Notes: generated by a model not told the origin, from the letters alone. Counted from the first letter of the stretch, positions 1-10,092 are shown. The stretch: 64,000 nt of DNA from Candidatus Woesearchaeota archaeon (GCA_019323515.1 JAHWHG010000007.1:124001-188000); one strand, 5' to 3'. Numbers and translations: made by a program.

Positions 1-753
1 TAAGGGAATATTTTCAACCTCTTTAGGACTGTAATGCAAGTTTATCATGTATTCAGTGCTTCCAACATTAACTGTAGTGTACCATAACCCTACATTTGAC
101 TTTGAAAACTCAAACCCATTATAAGTATAGCTATCTGTTGTAATGACATTAACAACATTCCCTGAAGGATCTACCCCACTTATTAACTTATCATTAGTTA
201 TATAACTTATTCCAAATATCAATGCAATGATTATAATTAATGCTAGGATACCCATACCTAAATATTTTGCACCACTTGAATCTTCGTGATAATCCTGACC
301 CTGCGTACCTGGCATATCAGATACAGAATCTGCATCCATATCCGAAACCCTGTGCCCTTTAACATTATTATCTTCAACTTTAATTTCTGGTTCCACTTTC
401 TGCTCAACCTCCTTTACTGGAATTATCTCTTCCTTCTCAATCTTTGTCCTAACTTTTCTCTGTTTTTTTTGTGATTTAGGTTTAATTTGTTTTTTCTCAA
501 CTGCTTTAGCTTCAACTTTCTTTGCCCTAGTTTTCCTTTGTTTTTTTACTTCTTTAATAGGAATTTCATCTTCTATCCCTGCTTCAACCTTAACTTCCGT
601 TACAACCTTTTTTTTCCTTCCACGTTTCTTTTTTTTCTTTTGAATCTCCTCAAAATCCGGCATAGGGGTTGTACCATCTATTGGAATCTCCTCAGCAGGA
701 GCTACAGTAATAGAATCATCCATGAAATATTCTACTTCTTTATACTCATCCAT
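1..753 (-). CDS. Single-pass membrane protein with charged N-terminal region (partial, runs off window start)
   Basis: Reading from an ATG at 753 the frame stays open for 251 codons to base 1, so the C-terminus lies outside the window. Residues about 40-140 are a Lys/Arg/Glu-rich low-complexity stretch, probably disordered and cytoplasmic. One hydrophobic segment follows at about residues 167-186, then an external part rich in Tyr/Phe/Asn that contains YNGFEF and LWYT. From memory, similar short domains after one membrane helix recur in DPANN proteins of unknown function; this is not verified. A palindromic TATA-like element lies 28 bp before the ATG, which fits a leaderless transcript. The gene is divergent from the ABC operon. 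Function unknown. Confidence 0.75.
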   Translation of the reverse strand, partial: MDEYKEVEYFMDDSITVAPAEEIPIDGTTPMPDFEEIQKKKKKRGRKKKVVTEVKVEAGIEDEIPIKEVKKQRKTRAKKVEAKAVEKKQIKPKSQKKQRKVRTKIEKEEIIPVKEVEQKVEPEIKVEDNNVKGHRVSDMDADSVSDMPGTQGQDYHEDSSGAKYLGMGILALIIIIALIFGISYITNDKLISGVDPSGNVVNVITTDSYTYNGFEFSKSNVGLWYTTVNVGSTEYMINLHYSPKEVENIPL

Positions 754-776
754 ACAGAAAATCCGAGAAATAACAA

Positions 777-842
777 ATTTATAAATATTATTGTGTTAGA
801 AAAATAGTATTTAAAGTACATAAAAACAAAACCCTTATAAAT
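777..842. promoter_or_regulatory. Divergent archaeal promoters (two TATA elements)
   Basis: ATTTATAAAT at 777-786 lies about 28 bp before the minus-strand start at 753. CTTATAAAT at 834-842 lies about 26 bp before the plus-strand ATG at 865. Archaeal transcription starts about 25 bp downstream of TATA, so both transcripts probably begin at or next to the start codon. No Shine-Dalgarno motif precedes either ATG, consistent with leaderless mRNAs. Confidence 0.6.
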
Positions 843-864
843 AGATAATCCAAGTATCTAATGT

Positions 865-1566
865 ATGAAAAAAAAGCCAATTATTAAGCTTGTTAATGTA
901 TGCAAAGTGTTTAAATTAAGCGAAGAAGTTGAAGTAAAGGCCCTATGGGAAGTTAACCTTGAAGTCTATCCAGGCGAATTTGTTGCAATCATGGGTCCTT
1001 CTGGCTCAGGCAAAAGCACAATGGTAAACTCAATAGGATGCCTTGACATACCTACATCTGGAGCAATATATCTAGAAGGGGAAAACATAGCTCACATGAG
1101 TGAATCAGAGCTAGCGCAGATAAGAGGTAAAAAGATAGGCTTTGTATTCCAGCAATTCAACCTTATTCAGACATTAACAGCACTAGAAAACGTAATGCTG
1201 CCCATGATCTTCCAGGGTTATACAGCTGAACAGAGAAAAAAAAGAGCTGAACATCTGCTTGACATGGTTGAACTTGAACACAGGATGGACCATAAACCGA
1301 ACGAATTAAGCGGTGGCCAGCAGCAAAGAGTAGCTATAGCAAGAGCACTTGCAAATAATCCAGATGTAATTCTTGCAGATGAACCAACTGGAAACCTTGA
1401 CTCAAAAACAGGAACACTTATCATGAAGTTCCTAAAAAAACTTCATAAAGAAGAAAAAAAGACAATAATCCTTGTAACGCATGATAATTATCTCGCTAGA
1501 GCAGCACAAAGAATTGCACACTTAAAAGATGGAAAGATTATTAAAGTAGAACGTTTAAAAAGGTGA
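865..1566 (+). CDS. ABC transporter ATP-binding protein, MacB/LolD type
   Basis: This 233-residue protein is a full-length nucleotide-binding subunit of the MacB/LolD/FtsE class, which powers permeases that extrude or release substrates at the outer face of the membrane. Visible motifs are Walker [10 protein letters not shown] (44-52), Q-loop (about 96), signature LSGGQQQR (148-155), Walker B VILADEP with Glu173, D-loop NLDS and the switch His206. It opens a four-gene operon with a COG1361-like membrane protein and two FtsX-fold permeases. It is probably leaderless, given TATA 26 bp upstream and no ribosome site. The substrate cannot be told from sequence. Confidence 0.95.
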   Translation: MKKKPIIKLVNVCKVFKLSEEVEVKALWEVNLEVYPGEFVAIMGPSGSGKSTMVNSIGCLDIPTSGAIYLEGENIAHMSESELAQIRGKKIGFVFQQFNLIQTLTALENVMLPMIFQGYTAEQRKKRAEHLLDMVELEHRMDHKPNELSGGQQQRVAIARALANNPDVILADEPTGNLDSKTGTLIMKFLKKLHKEEKKTIILVTHDNYLARAAQRIAHLKDGKIIKVERLKR

Positions 1567-1570
1567 TATT

Positions 1571-2899
1571 ATGAAAAAAACCGGTGTTATACTATTATTG
1601 ACATTCTTATTAGCATTAATCCCTGCACTTGCTGTAGAATCACTAACTGACGATTACGGAAACATAAGAGTAACTTTGCTTAACCAAGAACCAGACCCAG
1701 CTGAACCAGGCGAATATATAGAACTAAGATTCGCTGTTATTAACACTGGAAGAGCAATCGACTCAATCAAGTTCCGTATAATCCCAGAATTTCCATTCAG
1801 CCTTATTCCAGGCCAGGATGAGATTATTGAACTTAATGACTTTAAGGGTCTTGGAACAGAAAGCAAGACCTTATATTATAAACTTAAAGTAGACGAAGAA
1901 GCAATTGAAGGAACTGAAAAGATTAAGATAGAATATAAAGAACCTTCTAAAGAATGGAAAACACTAGGCCCGTATGATATAAGAATCAGGACAATGGACG
2001 CTGTGCTTGGTATTGAAAAGATATATTCTGAACCTGAAAGACTTATTCCAGGAAAAGAAGGAGAGCTAAAACTAAAGCTCAAAAATTTTGCAGACTCCTT
2101 ACTTAAGGATATTCATATAGGTTTGTCACTTTCCTCTTCATCATTCTCACCAGTATCCTCAACTAACGAACGCGTTATTAAACAAATGGCTCCTGGTGAT
2201 GAGAAAACCATTAACTTTAACCTTATGCCTGACGCTGACGCAGAAGCAAAGATTCACAAAGTACCATTAACAATCCTTTACAGGGACGAACTAGGGAATA
2301 TATACTGGATAAACAACACGATTGGCATCTTTGTTGATGGCGAACCAGAATACCTTGTCGCAATCGAAGATTCAGAGGTTTATGAATCAGGTAAAAAAGG
2401 TAAGCTTGTATTAAGTATCTCAAACATTGGACCAAGCGAAATTAAATATCTCACAATGGAAGTTAAAGAAAGTGAAGACTATGAAGTCATCAGCACAAGG
2501 CAGGAGTATATAGGAAACATTGAAAGCGATGATTTTGAAACAGCAGAGTTCGAGATACATATCAGCGCAGTAAAGAAAGAGATACCTATCAACGTGCATT
2601 TATCATACAAAGACACATATAACAATGAATTTAGTGAAGAAGTAATACTTCCGTTAAAGATTTATACAAGAGACGAAGCTATCAAATATGGTTTTGCAAA
2701 AAGTGTAAGCATACTTCCAACAATCATTTCAGCAATAGTTTTGGTCTTGATAACTGCATTCTGGATTTACATGATTTTTGATATCTTAAGAAACCCTATC
2801 AAACCTAAGCATAGGAACACCTTCTGGCTTATAATAATCATAGCAGGAATTTGGTTCGGAGCACTCCTATACTATTTCATTATTAGGAAAAAACGATGA
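1571..2899 (+). CDS. COG1361/NEW3-like extracellular domain protein with C-terminal membrane helices
   Basis: The 442-residue product has a signal peptide (about 1-21), about 350 residues of beta-rich repeated extracellular domains of the S-layer-like COG1361/NEW3 kind, and two membrane helices (about 378-402 and 416-437) with a basic tail. A ribosome site (AGGTGAT) overlaps the end of the upstream ATPase gene, and the stop overlaps the next permease start as ATGA. Such genes often sit in archaeal MacB-type operons. An accessory or substrate-docking role for the transporter is inferred from position only. Confidence 0.8.
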   Translation: MKKTGVILLLTFLLALIPALAVESLTDDYGNIRVTLLNQEPDPAEPGEYIELRFAVINTGRAIDSIKFRIIPEFPFSLIPGQDEIIELNDFKGLGTESKTLYYKLKVDEEAIEGTEKIKIEYKEPSKEWKTLGPYDIRIRTMDAVLGIEKIYSEPERLIPGKEGELKLKLKNFADSLLKDIHIGLSLSSSSFSPVSSTNERVIKQMAPGDEKTINFNLMPDADAEAKIHKVPLTILYRDELGNIYWINNTIGIFVDGEPEYLVAIEDSEVYESGKKGKLVLSISNIGPSEIKYLTMEVKESEDYEVISTRQEYIGNIESDDFETAEFEIHISAVKKEIPINVHLSYKDTYNNEFSEEVILPLKIYTRDEAIKYGFAKSVSILPTIISAIVLVLITAFWIYMIFDILRNPIKPKHRNTFWLIIIIAGIWFGALLYYFIIRKKR

Positions 2900-4074
2900 A
2901 TTGGGATTACCTTAAGGTTGCTGTAAAAAATCTGAGCCAAAGAAAACTTAGGACCTGGCTCACAATTATTTCTGTAATTATTGGTATTGCTGCCATCATT
3001 GGGCTTGTAACAATAACACAAGGTCTTGAAAATTACGTTACATATACGTTTGAACAAATGGGTACTAACAAGATTTATGTGTTTCCAAAAAACATGCTAG
3101 ACCCTGCAGGTCTTGAAGGTCTTTCTCAGGATGATGTTGACGCTCTGGAAGGCCTATCTGAGATCGAATACCTTATCCCAATGTTCACTGGAAGCGTAAA
3201 GGCGGAGTTCAAGCAAGATGTCAAAATGCTATTATTCATCGCATTTCCTCCAGAACTCACTGAGGATTGGTTTGAAGACTTTGGCATTGGACTCTCAGAA
3301 GGAAGGTTCTTTGAAAGGGAAGGGTATCATATGTTTGCAGGATACAAGATAGGTAAAGACATTTTCGATACAGAAGTAAGGATTAACAACAAAGTAGAAC
3401 TTGACGGAAAAAAGTTCAAGGTCATTGGAATTGTTGAAGAGGTGGGAAATCCACAAGATGATTCGCAACTTTATCTTACATTAGAGACAGCAAGAGAACT
3501 ATTTGGGAAACCTGACAGTGTCTCCATGATATACATAATACTTAAAGAAAATGTTGACCCAAGCGAAGCAGCTGCAAAGATTGCAAGAACCTTAGAAAAA
3601 GAAAGAGATGATGAAAACTTCGAGGTTCAGACAGCTGAACAATTATTAGAACAATTCGGATCAATACTTGGGATAATCCAAGTGGTTCTTGTCGGAGTTG
3701 CAGCAATCTCATTACTAGTTGGAGCAGTTGGAATTTCAAACTCGATGTATACTTCTGTACTTCAGAGAACAAGAGAGATTGGCATTATGAAAAGTATTGG
3801 AGCAAAGAATTCAGATATCACTTTACTATTCCTAATCGAATCAGGCATACTTGGATTAGTGGGCGGAATTATCGGAACAATAATAGGTATTTTTGGTGCA
3901 GAATTAGTTGGTTTTGCTGCTGCCCAAGCAGGCTACGCAGTATTCAGGATAGAGTACAGCATCGGCCTTATAATATTTTCAATCGCATTCGCAATAATGA
4001 TAGGAATGATTTCAGGAGTGTTCCCTGCAAAAAACGCTGCAAAGATGAAACCTGTTGATGCATTAAGAAAATGA
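2896..4074 (+). CDS. ABC transporter permease, MacB/FtsX fold (copy 1)
   Basis: This 392-residue permease has the MacB topology: one N-terminal membrane helix (about 21-40, in a TWLTIISVIIG context), a large external MacB-like core domain (about 45-255), then three helices (about 262-288, 312-345, 352-377). The cytoplasmic coupling segment with REIGIMKSIGAK and the C-terminal PAKNAAKMKPVDALR motif is typical of FtsX-fold permeases. ATGA overlaps with both neighbours imply translational coupling. It is clearly paralogous to the next gene, so the transporter is probably a heterodimer with the ATPase at 865-1566. Confidence 0.93.
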   Translation: MNWDYLKVAVKNLSQRKLRTWLTIISVIIGIAAIIGLVTITQGLENYVTYTFEQMGTNKIYVFPKNMLDPAGLEGLSQDDVDALEGLSEIEYLIPMFTGSVKAEFKQDVKMLLFIAFPPELTEDWFEDFGIGLSEGRFFEREGYHMFAGYKIGKDIFDTEVRINNKVELDGKKFKVIGIVEEVGNPQDDSQLYLTLETARELFGKPDSVSMIYIILKENVDPSEAAAKIARTLEKERDDENFEVQTAEQLLEQFGSILGIIQVVLVGVAAISLLVGAVGISNSMYTSVLQRTREIGIMKSIGAKNSDITLLFLIESGILGLVGGIIGTIIGIFGAELVGFAAAQAGYAVFRIEYSIGLIIFSIAFAIMIGMISGVFPAKNAAKMKPVDALRK

Positions 4075-5252
4075 ACGATTTAGTAAAGATTACTTGGAAA
4101 AACTTGAAAAGTAGAAGACTTAGAAGCTGGCTTACTATCATAGGTGTAATCATTGGTATTGCCGCAATTGTATCACTTTTTCTAATTTCAGAAGGTCTAC
4201 AAAACTCTGTAGAAGTTCAATTTGAGGCTTTAGGTGTAAGCAATATAAGGATTGTACCAGGCGGACTTACAGGACCTCCAGGAGGTTCAAATAGGCTTGA
4301 TATAAGCCTTGCAGACAATATCGAAAGAGTGAAATCAGTTGAATACGTTGACAAGGTCATTAGTTCTACTTCCAAAGTAATATTTAACAAAGAGACACAA
4401 TTCATCACAACCATCAGTTATGATAATGATTTAGGTCAAAAAGGATTTGTGGATACTGATGTGGATGTTTCTGAGGGAAGACTTCTAGATGTAGGAGATA
4501 GAAATGTTGCATTAGTAGGATGGAATGTTGCTAAGGAGTTATTTGATAAAGATATTTATGCAAAAAACAAGATTGAAGTTGAAGGAACTACATTAAAAGT
4601 AGTAGGAGTGATTGAAGAGACAGGCACAGAAAGTGATAATACAATAGTACTTCCATTATCAACTGCACAAGAAATCCTAGAAGTTGAAGATGAAGTCAAT
4701 GTTTTTGTTGTCAAGATAAAGCAGGGTATTGACATAGAGGAAGCAGCAGAAGATATAAGAGACGAACTTGAGAAAGAACTTGATGAAGAAGAGTTTACAG
4801 TATTCACACCAGAACAACTTCTTAACCAGATTAAAGACATCCTAGGCGTTATACAAATAATCTTAGTAGGCATAGCAGTCATCTCGTTATTAGTAGGAGG
4901 AATTGGCATAATGAATGCAATGTTCACTTCAGTACTGGAAAGAACAAAAGAGATTGGCATTATGAAAGCAATAGGCGCAAAAAACTCAAGCATCCTTACA
5001 TTATTTGTGATCGAAGCTGGCTTAATAGGCCTTGTGGGCGGTATTGTTGGAACAGCATTAGGAGCAGGCGCTGCCCAGCTTGTTGGAATAATAGCAGAAC
5101 TAGCTAATTTCTCAGGACTTGTGATAATAATCAAGTGGCCAACAATCATCTTTGGACTAACATTTGCTTTTGTTGTTGGTATTGCTTCTGGGATAATACC
5201 GGCTATCAGAGCCTCAAAACTCCAGCCTGTTGACGCTCTCCGTTATGAATAA
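4071..5252 (+). CDS. ABC transporter permease, MacB/FtsX fold (copy 2)
   Basis: This 393-residue paralogue of the preceding permease has the same order of one N-terminal helix, an external core domain and three C-terminal helices. It shares KEIGIMKAIGAKNSS and the terminal LQPVDALRYE. The two proteins differ most in the external domain, as expected for a heterodimeric extruder that arose by tandem duplication. It overlaps copy 1 by ATGA and ends the operon 48 bp before the subtilase gene, which has its own TATA element. Confidence 0.93.
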   Translation: MNDLVKITWKNLKSRRLRSWLTIIGVIIGIAAIVSLFLISEGLQNSVEVQFEALGVSNIRIVPGGLTGPPGGSNRLDISLADNIERVKSVEYVDKVISSTSKVIFNKETQFITTISYDNDLGQKGFVDTDVDVSEGRLLDVGDRNVALVGWNVAKELFDKDIYAKNKIEVEGTTLKVVGVIEETGTESDNTIVLPLSTAQEILEVEDEVNVFVVKIKQGIDIEEAAEDIRDELEKELDEEEFTVFTPEQLLNQIKDILGVIQIILVGIAVISLLVGGIGIMNAMFTSVLERTKEIGIMKAIGAKNSSILTLFVIEAGLIGLVGGIVGTALGAGAAQLVGIIAELANFSGLVIIIKWPTIIFGLTFAFVVGIASGIIPAIRASKLQPVDALRYE

Positions 5253-5300
5253 ACTTATTAGAAAAGTATTTAAACAGATTATATTTCTTTATAAGCAGAA

Positions 5301-8300
5301 ATGAGGTGGATATTAGTATCAACTATAATATTCTTAATTCTCTCTAGCTATGCTTATGCAGTAGAAGTTGAAAGCTTAGTTAATGCTAAACTTAATAGTA
5401 ACGAAGAAGTAGATGTGATAGTTATCTTGAAAGAAACACAGAATATGCAACAGCAGAATCCAGATAAGTTCCAATCAAAAGAAGCAAAGCTTTCTGCACT
5501 TGAGCAGAGAAAAAATTCAATAAAATCAAACCAGCAAAAAGTACTCAAAAACCTTAACAACAACAATTTCAAACCAAAACATAAGTACAGCACAATCAAC
5601 GCATTCTCTGGAACTGTGACAAGAAAAGGTCTTGAAGAACTTAAGTCAAATCCAGATGTTGAAAAAATCCTATTTGACAAAACCCTTACAGGAGAACTTA
5701 GTACAAGTGTACCTTTAATTAGGGCTGATGATGTACAGATTCGTGTGATAAATGGAAGAAACATAACAGGTTATGGAGAAACTGTTTGTGTTGTCGATTC
5801 AGGAATAAACTATAGTCACCCTGATTTAGGAGGATGCTTTGGAGCAGATTGCAAAGTTTTAGGAGGCTGGGACTTTGTTAACAATGATAATGATCCTATG
5901 GACTTCCAAAGCCATGGAACTCATTGTGCAGGCATTGTAGCTGCAAATGGTGGTGTTATAGGAGTAGCACCTGAAGCAAACCTTATCGCAATTAAATCAA
6001 TGGACGACTCTCAACCATATGGCCAAGGTTCAGACTCTGGCATTGCAGCAGGTATTGACTGGTGTGTAAACAATGCATCTGCATTCAACATTTCTGTTAT
6101 TAGTTTAAGTTTAGGCGACGGCGGAGAATATGCATCTGGAGCTTGCCCAACAGGATCATATGTCATGGAGTTTAGTATAGCAGCTGCAAATTCTGCAGGA
6201 ATTACTGTAGTGGCTGCTTCTGGCAATGATTATCACTCAAATGGAATCTCATACCCTGCATGTTCACCTAACACAATCTCAGTTGGAGCTTCAACAAAAA
6301 GTGATAGCATGGAATCTTATACAAATACAGGAGACCTTCTGGACATACTCGCACCAGGCCAAAGCATTGAATCAACGAGTTATACAGGTTCAGGAACAGC
6401 AACAAAATCAGGCACATCAATGGCCTGCCCTCACGTAGCAGGAGTTGCTGCTTTGATGATTCAAGATAGGAGAGAAAGTAGCCTAAGTACATTAACGCCC
6501 CAAGAAATCATAGCAATTATGAAGAATACTACACTTATTAATATTAGTGATTCTGGTTTAACATTCCCAAGAGTTGATGCTTACAGGGCAATAATGCCAA
6601 TAATAGATTTTAAAAATCCTACGCCTATAAACGATGCAATTATTTCTCCTCATTATGCAATATTCAATATATCAGTAAGTCACAAAACCGTAACATCAGC
6701 ATATTTAGAGATAGACAATCAAAACTACTCGATGAATGGAGGTGAAGCTAATTTCTTTTTAAACAAATCGGTCGTAGGGAATAAGACCTACAAATTTTGG
6801 GCTAATGATAGTTATGGATATTGGATTGATTCCTCAGAAAGAATAATTAATACACTAAACAATGCACCAAATATAACAGATTATTCACCAATAAATCTTT
6901 CTTTGGAGGTATATGAGAACTCAAGTTTACAATTTGATCATAATTCTTCAGATTTAGATGAAGATTTTTTAAGTTATTCATGGATTTTAGATACTATAGA
7001 ACAATCTACAAATAAATCATGGTCCTATGAACCTAACTTCAATTCATCAGGTGAACACAATATAACCTTAACAGTTACTGACACTGCTGATTTAGTGCAA
7101 TTAAGCTGGGACCTGACTGTAATAAACTTAAACAGAGTACCTACATGGACACAAACACCTGAAAGCAGAACAATACTAGAAGATTCAACTTTAGTATATG
7201 ACATAAATGCAACAGATCCAGACTCTGAGCAAGTATTTTACTATGTCAATGATACGAACTTCACAATAAACTTAACATCAGGCTTATTACAATTCACTCC
7301 TTACTCTGACTGGTATGGAAACCTCTCAATATTATTGACAGCAGGCGACGGAACTGACAACATCTCTGCAACAATCAATGTAAACGTAACGTCTGTTAAC
7401 GATGCACCAGTCTTATCAGAGATTAGTAACATCACTGCACTACACAGTACTAACATCACAATAAATGCCTCAGCATCAGATATCGACACCAGCAGCTTAA
7501 CACACTCAATAAATGACACAAGATTTTCGCAGAACAATAACTTATTCTGGTGGCTTACTAATGAAACAGAAATAAGAAACTACTGGGTAAATATATCTGT
7601 AACCGACAGCATTTTAGGAGACTGGCAGCTTGTTTATATCACAGTATCAAGTGACAACGATGGTGACGGAATAATAGACAGCGATGACAACTTGCTTGGA
7701 AACTTATCTGACATCACTACCAACATAACAGACCTAAGTTTAGAGATCAATGAAACAACTAACTTAAGCGAACAATTCAACAACACATTAAACATCACAT
7801 TCAAAGCAAACACAAGTGTAATCATCTATGCACAACATAACTTCAGCACTAACGCCATAATCCTTGCAGATATAGAAGTACAAAAATCAAACTCATCAGA
7901 CTCCGCAGGCTACACATTAATCAAAGGTTTAAGCCTTGCATCTGGAGAAACAAAAACAATCTATGTTGACAATCTCACAAACACATCTAACGGAGTATGC
8001 ATAAAAGACACAGAAGTCAATTCAATCTCAGACATCTCAGCTGCATGCAGCTCAGCAGACGAGACTAAACTAACATGTCCAGGCACTTCTGGAGCATATA
8101 CTTGCACATTAGGAGATAACATTTACATAATTTCAGGACTCTCAAACTCAGCAGTAAGGGAACAATGCATTGAAAGTTGGTCATGCGGAGACTGGTCAAG
8201 CTGCGACGGAAGTACACAAACAAGAACATGCACAGACGCAAACAACTGCGGAACTACATATGATAGGCCTGCACTTTCTCAAAGCTGCACATTAGGTACT

Positions 8301-9083
8301 ACAAGCACATCCGGAAGTTCAAGCAGCTCCAGCGGCGGAGCCAGTTACAGCACAGTATCAGGAAATGTAACCCAAGGATTATCTGAGACAAGATACTTTG
8401 CAGTTGTAGAAGCAGGAGTTCCTAATAACATGAGAATCGAAAGCGAAAACATCCCTCTACAAAAGATTTCATTCACCACAAACAAACCAATCAATTTAAT
8501 TAAGATGTACATCAAGGTAAGAGAAGAATCAGAGATAAAGGTTCCTAGTTTAGAGAATGTATATAAGTATATTGAATTCATACCAGAAGGAATCACTGAT
8601 TCAGACATTTCATCTTCAGCAATAGAATCAAAGGTCTCAAAAACATGGATTAATGGTTATGATAAAGATACAGTCACACTTCAAAGGTACAATAATGAAC
8701 AATGGAACAGACTCAACACAATCCTTATTGATGAAGATGATGATTTCTATTATTATTCATCAGAAACCCCAGGATTCTCCATGTTTGCACTGACTGCAGA
8801 ACTCTCAAGGCAACAACCACAAGAAATAATAAATGCTCCAGAAGAACCAACATTAACAACAGAAAGCCTAGAACAAATCCCAGAAAAAACTCAAGAACAA
8901 GAAACAACTATTGAAGAAGAAATTCCGAATAAAAGTTACATCAATTACATCTTATTAATTATTATTCTGGTTATAACAATCTCATGGATAATTTACTATT
9001 TCAAGATATCAAAAAAAGACAAGAAAAAGAAACAAGAAAAATTCCTACTCTTCAAAAAATTACCTAATAAGAAAGAGAAGTAA
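5301..9083 (+). CDS. Giant membrane-anchored subtilisin-like serine protease (S8) with Ig/cadherin-like, TSP1-like and PGF-pre-PGF domains
   Basis: The 1260-residue product starts with a signal peptide (1-20) and an inhibitor-like propeptide (about 30-130). The S8 catalytic domain has Asp166 (VVDSG), His205 (HGTH) and Ser373 (GTSMACPH), so it looks active. Next come Asn-rich Ig/PKD- and cadherin-like repeats with many NXT/S sites (about 440-860), and a Cys-rich thrombospondin-1-like motif (WSCGDWSSC, about 955-995). A PGF-pre-PGF-like domain follows (about 1020-1165). One membrane helix (about 1213-1236) and a very basic cytoplasmic tail end the protein. The active site faces outside, attached to the cell. 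A TATA element (5267-5274) sits 30 bp before the ATG. Likely roles are surface protein processing or nutrient or host attack. Confidence 0.93.
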   Translation: MRWILVSTIIFLILSSYAYAVEVESLVNAKLNSNEEVDVIVILKETQNMQQQNPDKFQSKEAKLSALEQRKNSIKSNQQKVLKNLNNNNFKPKHKYSTINAFSGTVTRKGLEELKSNPDVEKILFDKTLTGELSTSVPLIRADDVQIRVINGRNITGYGETVCVVDSGINYSHPDLGGCFGADCKVLGGWDFVNNDNDPMDFQSHGTHCAGIVAANGGVIGVAPEANLIAIKSMDDSQPYGQGSDSGIAAGIDWCVNNASAFNISVISLSLGDGGEYASGACPTGSYVMEFSIAAANSAGITVVAASGNDYHSNGISYPACSPNTISVGASTKSDSMESYTNTGDLLDILAPGQSIESTSYTGSGTATKSGTSMACPHVAGVAALMIQDRRESSLSTLTPQEIIAIMKNTTLINISDSGLTFPRVDAYRAIMPIIDFKNPTPINDAIISPHYAIFNISVSHKTVTSAYLEIDNQNYSMNGGEANFFLNKSVVGNKTYKFWANDSYGYWIDSSERIINTLNNAPNITDYSPINLSLEVYENSSLQFDHNSSDLDEDFLSYSWILDTIEQSTNKSWSYEPNFNSSGEHNITLTVTDTADLVQLSWDLTVINLNRVPTWTQTPESRTILEDSTLVYDINATDPDSEQVFYYVNDTNFTINLTSGLLQFTPYSDWYGNLSILLTAGDGTDNISATINVNVTSVNDAPVLSEISNITALHSTNITINASASDIDTSSLTHSINDTRFSQNNNLFWWLTNETEIRNYWVNISVTDSILGDWQLVYITVSSDNDGDGIIDSDDNLLGNLSDITTNITDLSLEINETTNLSEQFNNTLNITFKANTSVIIYAQHNFSTNAIILADIEVQKSNSSDSAGYTLIKGLSLASGETKTIYVDNLTNTSNGVCIKDTEVNSISDISAACSSADETKLTCPGTSGAYTCTLGDNIYIISGLSNSAVREQCIESWSCGDWSSCDGSTQTRTCTDANNCGTTYDRPALSQSCTLGTTSTSGSSSSSSGGASYSTVSGNVTQGLSETRYFAVVEAGVPNNMRIESENIPLQKISFTTNKPINLIKMYIKVREESEIKVPSLENVYKYIEFIPEGITDSDISSSAIESKVSKTWINGYDKDTVTLQRYNNEQWNRLNTILIDEDDDFYYYSSETPGFSMFALTAELSRQQPQEIINAPEEPTLTTESLEQIPEKTQEQETTIEEEIPNKSYINYILLIIILVITISWIIYYFKISKKDKKKKQEKFLLFKKLPNKKEK

Positions 9084-9088
9084 AACAT

Positions 9089-10072
9089 TCAAGACATTTT
9101 CTTAAGATAAGATTCCAACCTTTCTATAACCCTAGACTTAAGCTCTTCATCAATATTTAGCTTATCAACTTCTTTATCCCAATCAAGATTAGGGAGCTTT
9201 GTTAAAGTACTTACAAATTCTCTTCCATTCCCATAGATATAATTTTCAATAAGCTTTGCTTTTTCAGAATTAAACATCTTTGTAGCAGGGAACTTAGTGA
9301 TTGCATTTGCACCTGCTCTAATCAATAAAGGCACATCATCAACCCTTCTTGCAGTTATACCTGCTATTATTTCAAGTTTAGGAAACTCTAATCTTGTTCT
9401 TGCAATCCATTCAACATAATAATCTGTCTCAGGACCTTCAGTAAAAGGTGTATCCTTTACAGGCTTTAACGCATAAAATGTAATCCTTTCCAGTTCATAC
9501 TTATTGATAAAATCACACAATAACTTAAAATCATCAAAACTCTCTCCTAATCCAATTACAATTGTTGCACTCTTCTTAAAACCTAAATCACCTGCATTCT
9601 TCAGCATCTCAAAATAAGGCTCAAGAGGCTTATTAGGGCATATTGTATCATGAAGCTTAGAACTAATAGCCTCAATTGAAGCAACAACACCCTTCACATA
9701 AGGTTTAAACCTTCCCAGTTCATCATCTTTCAAAGCACCAAGATTCAACCAAATCTTCTCACCATAGATTTCTGAAACAGTCCTTGCCATCTCAACAAGT
9801 TCATCCATTGGAAAAATCCGATACCCCCCAGTCAAGAACTCAATCCTCCAGCCAAGATGTTTTGCAAGTAAAGCCTCAACAATAATACTATCCATACTCC
9901 TTCTAGCATTCTCAGCACGCTTAATCCTGCCCTTCTGTGTAGATCTGTAACAGAACTTACAAGTGCCAACATCACAATACCAACTAAGAAATATGCATCT
10001 TCCATACCATGCCACAGGTCTAAAATTCTCTAGAAAAACTTCAGTAGCCTTATTCAATAACTTCTCATCCAT
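9089..10072 (-). CDS. Radical SAM protein, biotin-synthase-like class, with CX4CX2C cluster motif
   Basis: This 327-residue protein resembles the BioB/HydE/PylB branch of radical SAM enzymes in size and layout. The cluster motif is Cys33-X4-Cys38-X2-Cys41 rather than the usual CX3CX2C; the third Cys is followed by a Tyr, as is common. A glycine-rich LTGGY motif lies at about residue 80, where the SAM-binding GGE segment is expected. IVIGLGES (about 173-180) and a TIM-barrel pattern follow. The substrate is unknown. It ends five bases from the convergent subtilase gene and lies downstream of the unknown gene at 10093-10809. Confidence 0.8.
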   Translation of the reverse strand: MDEKLLNKATEVFLENFRPVAWYGRCIFLSWYCDVGTCKFCYRSTQKGRIKRAENARRSMDSIIVEALLAKHLGWRIEFLTGGYRIFPMDELVEMARTVSEIYGEKIWLNLGALKDDELGRFKPYVKGVVASIEAISSKLHDTICPNKPLEPYFEMLKNAGDLGFKKSATIVIGLGESFDDFKLLCDFINKYELERITFYALKPVKDTPFTEGPETDYYVEWIARTRLEFPKLEIIAGITARRVDDVPLLIRAGANAITKFPATKMFNSEKAKLIENYIYGNGREFVSTLTKLPNLDWDKEVDKLNIDEELKSRVIERLESYLKKMS

Positions 10073-10092
10073 AAAAAAAGAAAAAAATAGGA

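Noticed and set aside
286..807. Two plus-strand frames rich in Phe/Leu/Asn
   Set aside because: They mirror the Lys/Glu-rich linker of the partial minus-strand gene 1-753 and make no sensible protein.
4556..5149. Open frame of 197 codons antisense to the second permease
   Set aside because: It lies wholly opposite a well-supported permease, is Ser/Thr/Ile/Pro-rich from reversed codons, and has no ribosome site or family match.
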